A stretch of DNA of 13,567 nucleotides from Jimgerdemannia flammicorona. Its lineage: Eukaryota > Mucoromycota > Endogonomycetes > Endogonales > Endogonaceae. The notes beneath the pieces were generated by a model. It saw nothing but the letters and a program-made list of their open reading frames with translations, searched no databases and was not told the origin of the DNA. Below, piece after piece: positions 1-7,699 of this stretch. The position numbers and the translations under genes are program-made. The DNA lies in NCBI GenBank assembly GCA_003990745.1, contig RBNI01004721.1, forward strand, positions 1 to 13,567, read 5' to 3'. The first letter of the stretch is position 1. Each line of letters starts with the position of its first letter.

Positions 1-63
1 TTCAAAGTTACCTGAGTTCAACCACGTCCGGCGTCTGATCAAATAGAGAAATTCGAGGGCAAG

Positions 64-1223
64 ATGTTCAGCATGAGCAGTACCAGCATTGTCATCAAGG
101 CTTGGGGGTCTACATTCAAATCAGAGCCAATCGTACTCAACCAAGGGGTCCATTGGCCAGCAGGAGTAACCAATGACGAAGAGAACCATATCTTTATTAA
201 CGAACGCAGAGAGGTGGTTGCGATAGTGGTAAGGAACCTCTACGGCGACGAGCTTCGCTGCCACATTAACAAGATTTGCAAGGATTGCGTCAAATACCAG
301 GTGGCAGGAAAGAGGGGGCGAAAAAAGCAAGGAGGGGGGGTTTGGACGGGAATTGGGTATACTGCAACACTGGCGAAGAGTGGGTTCCAGAGTTCCGAAA
401 TCCCCCGCACTCGTCTCCCTTTTTTTTTTGACCCCTCCCTAGATAAATCACACTCTTCGCCGACATACTCTTTTTTTGATACAATTCCAGGGATGCACAA
501 GATTCTGTACCCCTACTGGAACTTTAGAAGTGCCGTCGAAGAGCAAACTGCACGCGAGCATGACACGGCCTGTGCGGCGATGGCGGCTATGATCTGGGGT
601 TCTTTGAGCAGATTGGTAGAGCATACGGCAGACCAGCTTGGTGGTGATCTCGGCGCAGCTGTACGCACATTCTTGGTGCAATTTAGCATGCCTTATGAGG
701 TGAGGAGCTCTACTTTTTCGGGGTGCTGCAGCCCGGGGGGTTTCTGCAGCCCGGGGGGTTTCTGCCCCCCCACACGCAAAAAGGACTGACCGGTTGCCGT
801 CCGTTTCGGCAGGTTTCCAAGCTGGGGCTCCCGGGACTGGACCAAGGGCAAGCATCCACTAGCACAGCCTGGTAGTATGAGGTCCTAGGCCAAGGGTTCA
901 CCCAACCGTACGCTCACGTCACATCAGGATACGTCGGGCGCAACCTTTCTCTGCCCACACACACAGACAACAATGTCACCCCGGTAATGTTTTACGTCCC
1001 GGAAAGGAAGGGCCCAACCTGGGAGGACAGCAGTGGAGTCTGGTATGACCTCACCTACAGTTTCAGGGTCCCGTTTGCAGCCAACACGGCCGTCCTATTC
1101 CAACCACACGACCACCACGGTACCGTCGCCTTCAAGGAGAGCTCGGACACAACAGTCGTCACACTCACAACGGACGATAGGCTCATCAAGGCCTGGGACC
1201 GGCGGGTGGAGCAGTTTTTGTGA
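64..1223 (+). CDS. putative 2-oxoglutarate/Fe(II) oxygenase-like protein, two exons
   Basis: Two open stretches in this strand join in phase if 700-881 is an intron (GTGAGG donor, ATGAG acceptor): exon 1 is 64-699 and exon 2 is 882-1223, giving about 325 residues. After the join, exon 2 reads on smoothly (YE|VLGQGF). Around residues 239-241 there is H-T-D (960-968), and about 50 residues later H-D-H-H-G (1107-1121), preceded by a hydrophobic strand (TAVLFQ). An H-x-D followed by a distal His before G at this spacing is the metal-binding layout of 2OG-Fe(II) double-stranded beta-helix oxygenases; that family reading is an inference from the motif only. The N-terminal 140 residues are not recognised. 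The stretch 301-480 contains poly-G and poly-T runs and may hide another intron; 301-390 (GT...CAG, 90 bp) would keep the frame. The ATG at 64 is the first in frame after a stop at 13-15. The base composition is balanced and there is no RIP-like decay, so the gene may be live. Confidence 0.45.
700..881 (+). other. predicted intron of the oxygenase-like gene
   Basis: GTGAGG at 700 and ATGAG ending at 881 join two frames that are otherwise separated by stops. The intron would be 182 bp, longer than the others in this window, and it contains a duplicated 18-mer. An alternative is that the two frames belong to separate or broken genes. Confidence 0.45.
726..761 (+). repeat. two perfect tandem copies of an 18-bp unit
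   Basis: The unit CTGCAGCCCGGGGGGTTT occurs at 726-743 and again, identically, at 744-761, followed by a partial start of a third copy. It lies inside the predicted intron, so a copy-number change would not alter the protein in that model. Confidence 0.9.
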
Positions 1224-1325
1224 GGGTTAGGCAATCTTTCGCGAGGGTCAGGCAATCTTTCGTGAGGGTTAGGCAGCCATTTTGCGTGGGTTAGGCAGCC
1301 ATTTTGCGCGGGTTGGGTAGTCTTA
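1221..1325 (+). repeat. minisatellite of about 21-23 bp units with telomere-like core
   Basis: About five imperfect units start at the stop codon of the upstream gene. Each has the form GYGAGGGTTAGGCAATCTTTC or a variant ending GCAGCCATTTT. The core AGGGTTAGG matches one and a half units of the TTAGGG telomere repeat, but the copies are embedded in longer units, so this is not a telomere tract. Confidence 0.8.
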
Positions 1326-1478
1326 TGTGGCCGGGCGCCTCTTATGTAGCACTAGCTTAGCCATTATGCAGGGCCCTACCGGCCCCTCAGCCCTGCTCTG
1401 TAGCACTGCTAGTGCGGCACTGCGGCGCAGGGCCGGGGTGCCCGTGGGACCCGAACCGGTGACTTCGACCACCGGAAA

Positions 1479-1511
1479 CGCCCTCTGACCGCCCTCCGAC
1501 CGCCCTCTGAC
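1479..1511 (+). repeat. three tandem copies of an 11-bp unit
   Basis: CGCCCTCTGAC is repeated three times (1479-1489, 1490-1500, 1501-1511), the middle copy with one C-for-T change. It lies near the proposed left end of the hAT element and could be a subterminal repeat. Confidence 0.85.
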
Positions 1512-1548
1512 TGCTAGAAGCACCCTCCGCCCCAGACTCCTTGGTGGC

Positions 1549-1912
1549 TTGGGGCTGCCCCCACGCCACTGGCGGAGGGCCGCAAATTTTGCGCGCTCCC
1601 TCCGCCTGCCCCGCTCGTCCCGGACACTTGCGGCTTGGGACTGCCCCTTGCTGCCGGCGGAGGGCTGCAAATTTTGCGCGCTCCCTCCGCCGATCCCGTG
1701 CCCGCCAACCCGCCAACCTGCCAACCGACCCCGCCCACTGACCCGGGCGCTGACAGCTTGGGGCTGCCTCTCGCTGCTGGCAGAGGGCCGCAAATTTTGT
1801 GCGCTCCCTCTGCCGACCCGCCGACCTGCCCACCGACCCGGGCACTGGCAGCTTGGGGCTGCCCCTCGCTGCTGGCTGAGGGCCGCAAATATTGTGCGCT
1901 CCCTCCGCCGCC
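1549..1912 (+). repeat. GC-rich minisatellite, four copies of an 84-123 bp unit
   Basis: The core GAGGGCCGCAAATTTTGCGC...CTCCCTCYGCC occurs at about 1576, 1660, 1783 and 1879. Each is preceded by GCTTGGGGCTGCCCC or a variant at 1549, 1634, 1757 and 1853. Unit length varies because the C/G-rich spacer varies. Long open frames occur here on both strands, but they are low-complexity Ala/Arg/Pro/Gly strings created by the repeat and are not called as genes. The block lies between the transposase stop and the proposed left hAT end. Confidence 0.85.
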
Positions 1913-3608
1913 GCCGCCAACCCTGCCCACTTGGGCCGCAAACTCCAGGCCGAGTCCTCAGGTTTTTTTTCCCTTTTATTTTTTATTAATTTGAAAGGTA
2001 TAAAATATTCCACAAGGTCAACCAACTTGTCCGTGGTCCCGCCGAATTTTAGTGGCCCGAGCCCCACCAAGACTTCAGACACATACATGCCCGGATTGTC
2101 TCAGCATTCAGCGCACACCTCTTCAGGGCAACGAGGTCCATCCCACCTGAGAACACCCGCTCGACAGGAGTGCTGGAGGCAGGAATCGCCAGGTAGTCCC
2201 GAGCCATACCACACAGGTTGGGGAAGTCCGTTTGACGCAGCTGCACGCCCCAGTAGATAGAGCAGTGGTTAGATTGGTGGGTTAAATTGGCCCAACGCCC
2301 ACCTGACAATGCCCACCTGACAACCCACCTTCCACCAGTTGAGCACTTCCGCGCCCTCCAGCAGGACCATGCGGTCGCTGGTGAGGTAAATGGTAAGTTT
2401 GTCTATTGACGGCAGCTCTTCCACTGATGGCAGCTCTTCCACTGACGGCTCCCTCTTCCTCTTTCTGCTGAAGTAAATGTGGGACAGGAGGGATCCCTCA
2501 GCATATTCATCCGGACTTCGGCCGGAACCTTGCGGCGGTGCGTAGTTTTTCCGGTACACTTCGATTACGGCCTGTTTGGTTCTCTCAATGAAGTGCTGCT
2601 CCCAGCCCTGATCTTTATGGTATTGTAGCTTTAAGCGTGGATCCAGCACTGTTCGAAGAAAAGGAGAGTGAGTTTTTGCGGGGTTTCCTCTGCTTTGGAA
2701 GGGGCAACGGCTACATGCCGACATTGACATACCTGTACTGATTGAGTATACGGCAGTATCTGTTTGGGAGTAGTACTTTCTGAGCTTGCTTAGAGCAACC
2801 TCCACAGCATCTCTCTGATCTGGGCTTAACTGCAATTCACCGCAACCCTCCAGCCTGTCCTCGAGCTTGTCCTCTAGCCGGTCAATCAGAAGGTTGTATA
2901 CTGGTATCGCAGAGCTTATTGTCGGGGTCGTTTGTTTGACTATATCCTTCGTACAATCGTCGAAACACTGGCAGTTATATGTGGTGAGGTGTTGTATTGT
3001 GCGGAGGCAGACAAAACGAGTGTGGAGCCAGAGTAACCACCACTTACTTCCAAAACTCTGACAATATTCCTAAGTACGTCCCACTCGCTTTCACCTAGAG
3101 CCTTGGCCCATATTTCCTTGTCAGCAGCCATCATTGAATCTATTGGCTTTTTTTTTTTTTTTTCTTTTAAATAAATAAATCTTCCATTATCCGAAACAGT
3201 TGCTTCAGCCGACCAAAGAAAAAGGATGCATACCACAGCAAACTCCAGTGCGCGCTGGATCATTGCAAATGTTGAGTTCCAACGCATACAGATGTCCAAT
3301 ATAAGCTCTTTCGGAGCTAAACTGATTGCCCTACACTGCGCAGTGAATTTGTCTCGTCATTGTGGGGACGATCGGACCAACACAACCAGTTTGCGCAGCT
3401 TGGAAATTATACTCAGGGCCCCTCCTCTCTCGGATGTTTTGTCTATATGCGTAAGATAGTCCTGAACAGTGAGGTTCAGTACGTGGGCCTGGCATCGCAC
3501 ACGGCAGCTTTCTGCACTGAAGGCCACATTTTCCTGTTTGAGGCTGGCCGCTAAAACTCCGAAAAATATTGAGTTGTTTGTGGCATTGTCCGTTATAATG
3601 GCCAAAAT

Positions 3609-3725
3609 CTGTACTTGAAATATTCGGTTGGCGAATTATGCGAAAATAAATAACCAACAAAATCTGTTTTGTTTAAGGACCTCCCTCAAAACGCTGACCT
3701 AACGGCAAGTCCCCCCTTTTTTTAC
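3609..3725 (-). other. hAT intron between the two catalytic Asp exons (117 bp)
   Basis: GTAAAA donor and TACAG acceptor join ...GITTK to ILAIITDNATNN in phase 0. Comparable introns are 4226-4293 (68 bp), 3936-4018 (83), 2968-3047 (80), 2649-2732 (84) and 2241-2328 (88). Each removes stops or a frame change and rejoins recognisable hAT sequence. Confidence 0.8.
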
Positions 3726-4411
3726 CTTGGTTGTGATCCCAAGCTCCCGGATATAACTAATAAAAGCATCTGCGATATTGTCTCCAGAATGAGGGCCAGC
3801 AAGTTTGACGAAGTCAAGGGTGAGAGATTTAAGCTGCCAATCGAGGTCAATCCAATGACCGGTAATGCCTAGAAACGAAATTGCATTGGGGGATGTCCAT
3901 GTGTCGATCGTAAATGAAATTTTGCCTGCCGAATTCTGCTTATTGAATGTAAGGTTAATTTGGTGAGCTCTTTTATATAATTCAGCTTGAAAAGGTCATG
4001 GTGCTGCCTTTATTTTACCTGAAGTGTCTGGCGGAGATTGTCGTGCTCCTTCCTATAGGCCTCCAGGACATCTTTGCGAATAGTATCGGCACTTGGCAAA
4101 TATAAATCATACTTGAGGAGGCCAAAGATGCTATGCAATTGATCACTCTCGATGGTTGTGAATGGCTGGTCTGTGCACACAATCCAGCGAATGAGCCGAT
4201 TTCGAAATTCTGCTGAAGAGTATGGCTAAATATTTTTGATTAAACGGTGTTGTTGGTACAGAAATGGTTGGGCAATTGGATAAACGTACCCACCACAGCG
4301 TGGATATCAATTTTATTTGTCTCTGTGTTCTTTTTGATTTTGTCAGAGTGCTTGTCTTTTATGTGTCGATTCATGTTCGAGGTCGTACCACCAAGCATTT
4401 TGAACTTCTGG

Positions 4412-4490
4412 CTGGTACAGTTTATGGGGGTGGATGAAACAATATCATGTGTGTGTCAAACGAGTCAATAGGTGCGTCTTAATTTTTTAC
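4412..4490 (-). other. hAT intron 1 (79 bp), splits the BED finger
   Basis: GTAAAA donor and TACCAG acceptor. Removing it joins CNYC to the downstream GTTSN...H...H half of the zinc finger in one frame and removes a stop. Confidence 0.8.
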
Positions 4491-4642
4491 CTACAATAAT
4501 TACAAACAACATCATCTCCTATCTTAGCACAATGTTGCCAGATTTTGGAGCGAGGATTGCGTGGAAGGTGTGGAGCTATCAGGGATGTTTGACTTGAAGC
4601 ATTATTGGTACTGTGAACTGTTGAAGACTGATCTGTCGACAT

Positions 4643-4699
4643 GTGTGTTTGTGTGTTTGCATGTGCATGTGTGTATATTGTGTGTATATTGTGTTGTGG
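4643..4699 (+). repeat. TG-rich microsatellite
   Basis: Interrupted (TG)n with TGTGTATAT subunits lies immediately upstream of the transposase start on the minus strand, in its presumed promoter or 5' leader. Confidence 0.8.
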
Positions 4700-4730
4700 A
4701 CGCATCCGGCATATGAGTCATGTGGAGGAT

Positions 4731-4975
4731 TTGGATTGGAGGATTCAGTTGAAGGATTCAGATTCAGATTCGGATTGGAGGATTCAAATTGGAGGATTCG
4801 AATTGGAGGATTCGAATTGGAGGATTCAGATTGAGTGATTCGGATTGAGTGATTCAGATTGAGTGATTCGGATTGAGTGATTCAGATTGAGTGATTCGGA
4901 TTGGGGTGGTTCGGATGGGTGATTCGGATGGGGTGATTCGGATGGGGTGATTCGGATTAATCTGAGTTGATTCAG
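4731..4975 (+). repeat. tandem array of 14-15 bp GATTCGGATT-type units
   Basis: About sixteen units are present. They change gradually from GGATTCRAATTGGA on the left, through GTGATTCRGATTGA in the middle, to GGTGATTCGGATGG on the right. The array lies between the proposed right hAT end and the transposase start. Short subterminal repeats in this position are a usual feature of hAT elements, where they bind transposase; that role is inferred. Confidence 0.85.
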
Positions 4976-5062
4976 ATGGCTTCGGATTTGAGATTCGGAT
5001 CAAACCGTCATGTGACGAATCGAATCCAGATTTGATTCGAATTGACTCATTCGGAGCACTAG

Positions 5063-6002
5063 TAGCAGGGTAGAATTCAAGCTCCTCATAGTATTCTTCA
5101 TCATCAGTATCACCAATCTCCTCAATGACTACTGCATTAGTTTGTTCTCTGGTTCTGCTAGCATTGTTTGGTTGGGCTTTGCATCTTGTTTCAGTCATGC
5201 AATTCTTTGCATAGTGGCCTTCTTCTCTACATCTAAAGCATGTGATATTGTGTTCTTCTGTAGCAGCTATAAATCTCTACACTGGTCTCCTGTTGGCACT
5301 TCAGACTTCTCTAACAATATCACTAAGATGTGCAGTCATTTTGGCAAACTGCTTGGCAAGTTCCTCCACTGGGTCAGCTTTGGCTATCTTGGGGGTAGGT
5401 GAGGATGGTTGTCTGTTTACAACTATGGCAGGTATGATACTAGTTGGTTTTGATGGCTCCATCTTGATGCCAGTTATTTTCTCCATTGAGTGTTCAGCAG
5501 AGTGTCTGGCAGTCTAATATCTCTATGCAAAGATCACTTTCTGATCAAGGGTCAGTGCAGCTGGGGTAGATCAGATTGCTAGGGAAATTTCAGAGTGAAC
5601 TCCTTTGAGGAAGTTTGAATCTGCTATTTATTCCTTGAGGGCATCATCATAGTAAGCCAGGACAATCTGGTGGCAGATTCAGGTATAGAATGAGTTGGGA
5701 TCTTCACTGAGTCTCTGGCAGATAGTGTTGAGTTGATCCTTGAGAGCTTGCTTGATCTCTTCAGTATAGTATGTTGTTCTGAGAAAGACCTTCATGTTGG
5801 CAAGTTTGGCTGTATCATTATCAATAATAGTAGCTGCATTGAACTTAGCTCTGGTGGGTCCTCTGAGGCTGACTGATAGAAGGGCCAATTGTACATCTAC
5901 ACTAAGGGCTCATATGGTGGCAAATTGTTCAAAGTCTTCAATGAAGGTCAGGATTGACTCTTCAGTAGTATATCTATAGAATGTAGGGGGGTACATTTCC
6001 AT
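5063..6002 (-). pseudogene. Gag-like protein of element 2, with CCHC zinc knuckle and eight in-frame stops
   Basis: One reading frame can be followed for about 310 codons from the ATG at 6002. It has an FYRYTTEESILTFIEDFEQF start typical of the Gag capsid region, then SLRGPTRAKFN, a stretch ending LSEDPNSFYT, and a basic linker. A zinc knuckle C-x2-C-x4-H-x4-C follows (CFRCREEGHYAKNC, 5240-5199), then an acidic tail (DTDDEEYYEELEF). In-frame stops are TGA 5910-5912, TGA 5679-5681, TAA 5628-5630, TGA 5571-5573, TAG 5523-5525, TAG 5514-5516, TGA 5301-5303 and TAG 5277-5279. There is no frameshift. Gag packages retrotransposon RNA into particles; this copy cannot make a full product. The same frame also continues open-with-stops above 6002 into the LTR, which is probably chance. 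Confidence 0.8.
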
Positions 6003-6105
6003 CTTGTCTTGAATTCTTGCAGGAGTGACTCTTGTAGTCAGGGTAGTTGTTATGAGGGTTGTTTATTTTTCAGCTTGAAAGTGAAGGATTCATCTTGAAT
6101 CACCA

Positions 6106-6119
6106 GCCAATAGATACCA
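6106..6119 (-). other. candidate primer binding site of element 2
   Basis: Immediately after the LTR end plus two bases the minus strand reads TTGGTATCTATTGGC. A TGG start just inside the 5' LTR is what a tRNA 3'-CCA end would pair with. The tRNA was not identified, and RIP-like changes may have altered the site. Confidence 0.45.
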
Positions 6120-6122
6120 AGT

Positions 6123-6498
6123 TGTCACATAGTGGTTGCTGAGTCCTTCAAATACATCAGATTCTCTTCAAGGTATATCTTTTAGACTAACTATAAGTTT
6201 GTTATAAGCAAGTTCTTATTGGAGTGCCTTCTCAAGGTCTTATAGTTCTCAAACTTCTTATCTTTAAACTGTCTTGTTATCTCTCAGATTGCTTGCATGG
6301 GATTATATATAAGTGAACCAGAACTGACTTTATTTCAGAGGAAATAAGAGGGGTATTTATAGCTAAATATAAATTCCAATAACTAAAATAAAATACCAGA
6401 ACAGAAAAAACTGCTAAGTTCCAGGGTCATTACTGATGGTTGTACAGATTCAGGATACTGATATAATTCAGTGTTATATCAGAATGCTGGTGCTGACA
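6123..6498 (-). repeat. 5' long terminal repeat of element 2 (376 bp)
   Basis: On the minus strand it starts TGTCAGCACC and ends ATGTGACA, giving the TG...CA ends and a perfect TGTCA/TGACA terminal inverted repeat. Inside are TATAAATACCCC (6361-6350), a TATA-box candidate, and AATAAA just after it (6334-6329). Gag follows directly. A nearly identical 14-mer, ATWATTCAGTGTTA, occurs at 6463-6476 inside the LTR and at 6498-6511 across its outer edge, so the outer boundary could be off by some tens of bases. The partner 3' LTR is not in the window. Confidence 0.55.
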
Positions 6499-6520
6499 TT
6501 ATTCAGTGTTACCAAGAAAC

Positions 6521-7366
6521 TTAGAGCAAAATGTTCAAGACTATAGGGGCTTCATCATCAGAGGTCAGGATGTCTTCGAAGGAGATGAGGTCCACGAATA
6601 TCTCATCTGTCTAGTCATCATCATTGCATGTTTTGTATACTTCATGTATGTCACACATCTCGCATATGTTGTACAGGATGACATCATCGCTAATAACATC
6701 ATCACATTTGGCAGCAGTGAAATCAGGGGCTCTCCAATCTATGAGGTTCTCTTCCACAAAATAGGAGACAAATGTGGGATCTTGGAGAGGCCTAATCTGG
6801 ATGCTTGGGCCTTAGAATACTGAGATCAATCCTTACAGAAATTGGTCTGGGTTGTCCTGGAGGATAGAATGCCAGAAGTCTTCTACTTCATCACTATTGA
6901 GAGTGATAGTAGACTGGGCTTCTGTAGCTACCCTGGCTTCTAGTGCATTGATATAGCGGGATGACAGGTCTCTGAAATCTGAGACTCTAACATACTCTAA
7001 GTTAGAGATCGACCATGGTACATGCCTGAAGATCTGATGGATCTTCTTAGCTGTTCTTGTTTTGCATATATCCATGGGAGTGGCATCTTGTAGCTCTTGA
7101 GTGCTAGTCTGTGGGAACTCCTGGCAGAGGAGGTTTCCTATTTTGTACTCCTGCCACATTTGGAGGTATTTAGTAGTAATGGTGATTCTTGTTTCCATTT
7201 TACAGCAGTAGAGAATAAAGTGATAAGGATCTGCAGTACCTAGGTTGACACTAGGAGTCCTTCTTGAGTGAATCCTTATGGCTCTTCTGATATCTTGGAA
7301 TATCCTTTCTTCAACCGAGGTACCTTGGTGGTTCCTTGACCTTGAGGTTTGGTGGGCAGCAGGCAT
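6521..7366 (-). pseudogene. unrecognised protein of about 280 codons, three in-frame stops, cut by element 2
   Basis: The first 177 codons (7366-6836) are open. The same frame then continues past TAA 6833-6835, TAA 6812-6814 and TAG 6611-6613 to TAA 6521-6523, each explainable as CAA or CAG changed by C-to-T. It might run a few codons further to the LTR edge at 6499. The N-terminus is basic (HQTSRSRNHQ), the middle mixed with Tyr/Trp (KYLQMWQEYK), and the C-terminus acidic with spaced cysteines (AAKC...YNICEMC...YKTC). I recognise no RT, integrase, protease or capsid motif. The frame also stays open apart from C-to-T-type stops for about 300 bases upstream of the ATG, including a Lys/Arg-rich helix-like stretch around 7450-7560. 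It sits where a pol gene would be expected but does not look like one. Confidence 0.5.
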
Positions 7367-7372
7367 TTCATT

Positions 7373-7608
7373 TGTAGTGAATCTTTGAGCTATTTTGGGA
7401 TTAGTGAGTCTTGTTGGTTGCTATTACTGTGGTTTTTTAATCCTTCTTTTATATTTCTTGAGATGCTTGCACTGTAGTCACAATAACTCACAGTTGGTCA
7501 TCATTGCTCATCTTATATGCCATATGATCTTCTTGTGCTCTGATCTAATGGCTTGCAAGGAAAGACTGTCTCCTGTGCTGATGTCATCATTCTGGGGTCA
7601 CTATTACA
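7373..7608 (-). repeat. possible LTR or element end (weak)
   Basis: On the minus strand the segment starts TGTAATAGTGACC and ends TTCACTACA, so it has TGTA/TACA ends and a near-match TGTA(AT)AGTGA / TCACTACA inverted repeat, with AATATAAAAG as a possible TATA element. It starts at the change from very AT-rich to more balanced DNA. No second copy is in the window and no primer binding site is evident after it. Confidence 0.25.
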
Positions 7609-7699
7609 ATATATACAGATATATTGGTCTGGTTTTTAGATCAGCTTCTTCATCTGGATGATAGAGATAATATCATATCTGGGCTTTGGTTTCTTCTTA

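Larger units (their letters stand above)
2049..4642 (-). pseudogene. hAT transposase with BED zinc finger, many introns, one in-frame stop
   Basis: This is a cut-and-paste transposase of the hAT superfamily. Exons read on the minus strand: 4642-4491, 4411-4294, 4225-4019, 3935-3726, 3608 to about 3048, 2967-2733, 2648-2329, 2240-2049. All listed junctions are GT-AG and keep the frame. An N-terminal BED-type finger is split by the first intron: C-x2-C (CNYC), then GTTSNMNRH and H. Next come FTIDTWTSP (first catalytic Asp region), ITDNATNN (second Asp region), RWNST, VLDPRLK, and the C-terminal dimerisation block with ARDYLAIPASSTPVERVFSGG. The start is set at the ATG at 4642; a further in-frame ATG at 4705 would add only a (TG)n-encoded His/Thr string. 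Defects: TGA at 3357-3359 (a CGA-to-TGA change would explain it) and a 16-base poly(A) (T on the plus strand, 3148-3163) that keeps the frame but adds a Lys run, or lies in an unresolved eighth intron. Otherwise it is remarkably whole. Confidence 0.88.
1409..5062 (-). mobile_element. hAT-family DNA transposon, proposed ends
   Basis: The transposase inside is clearly hAT-like. Proposed ends are CTAGTGC at 1409-1415 and its reverse complement GCACTAG at 5056-5062, a short terminal inverted repeat whose TAGTG fits the usual YARNG start of hAT ends if one base is trimmed. The flanking octamers are TAGCACTG (1401-1408) and TAGCAGGG (5063-5070), matching at 6 of 8 positions, as a decayed 8-bp target duplication might. 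On the right, the outside sequence is the gag frame of element 2, which stops being Gag-like exactly here. On the left the outside sequence does not resume element 2, so the left end is the weaker call. The total would be about 3.65 kb, normal for hAT. Confidence 0.45.
5063..6498 (-). mobile_element. 5' part of a Ty3/gypsy-type LTR retrotransposon (element 2), truncated
   Basis: Read on the minus strand it has an LTR (6498-6123), a two-base gap, a primer-binding-site candidate, and a gag frame ending at the hAT boundary. No protease, reverse transcriptase, RNase H or integrase for this element is present, so everything 3' of gag has been lost or displaced. The decay is moderate: many C-to-T-type stops, but long stretches of protein remain readable. 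Confidence 0.7.

Noticed and set aside
726..861. Cloning-vector remnant (CTGCAGCCCGGGGG and ATCCACTAG resemble a multiple cloning site)
   Set aside because: The matches are short and are separated by about 100 bases of unrelated sequence, and the first is a perfect tandem duplication. Coincidence is more likely, although a vector screen would settle it.
1387..2088. Long overlapping open frames on both strands in the GC-rich repeat
   Set aside because: They are Ala/Arg/Pro/Gly low-complexity strings that follow the tandem unit, and frames are open in several directions at once, as expected from GC-rich repeats.
4643..4705. Extended transposase N-terminus starting at 4705
   Set aside because: The extra residues are encoded by the TG microsatellite (Thr/His/Ala string); the ATG at 4642 is preferred.
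4731..4975. CRISPR array
   Set aside because: The 14-15 bp units are contiguous and grade into one another, with no unique spacers, and the context is eukaryotic.
6506..6823. 105-codon plus-strand frame with a hydrophobic centre
   Set aside because: It lies antisense to the longer unknown minus-strand frame that has better continuity and explains its stops.
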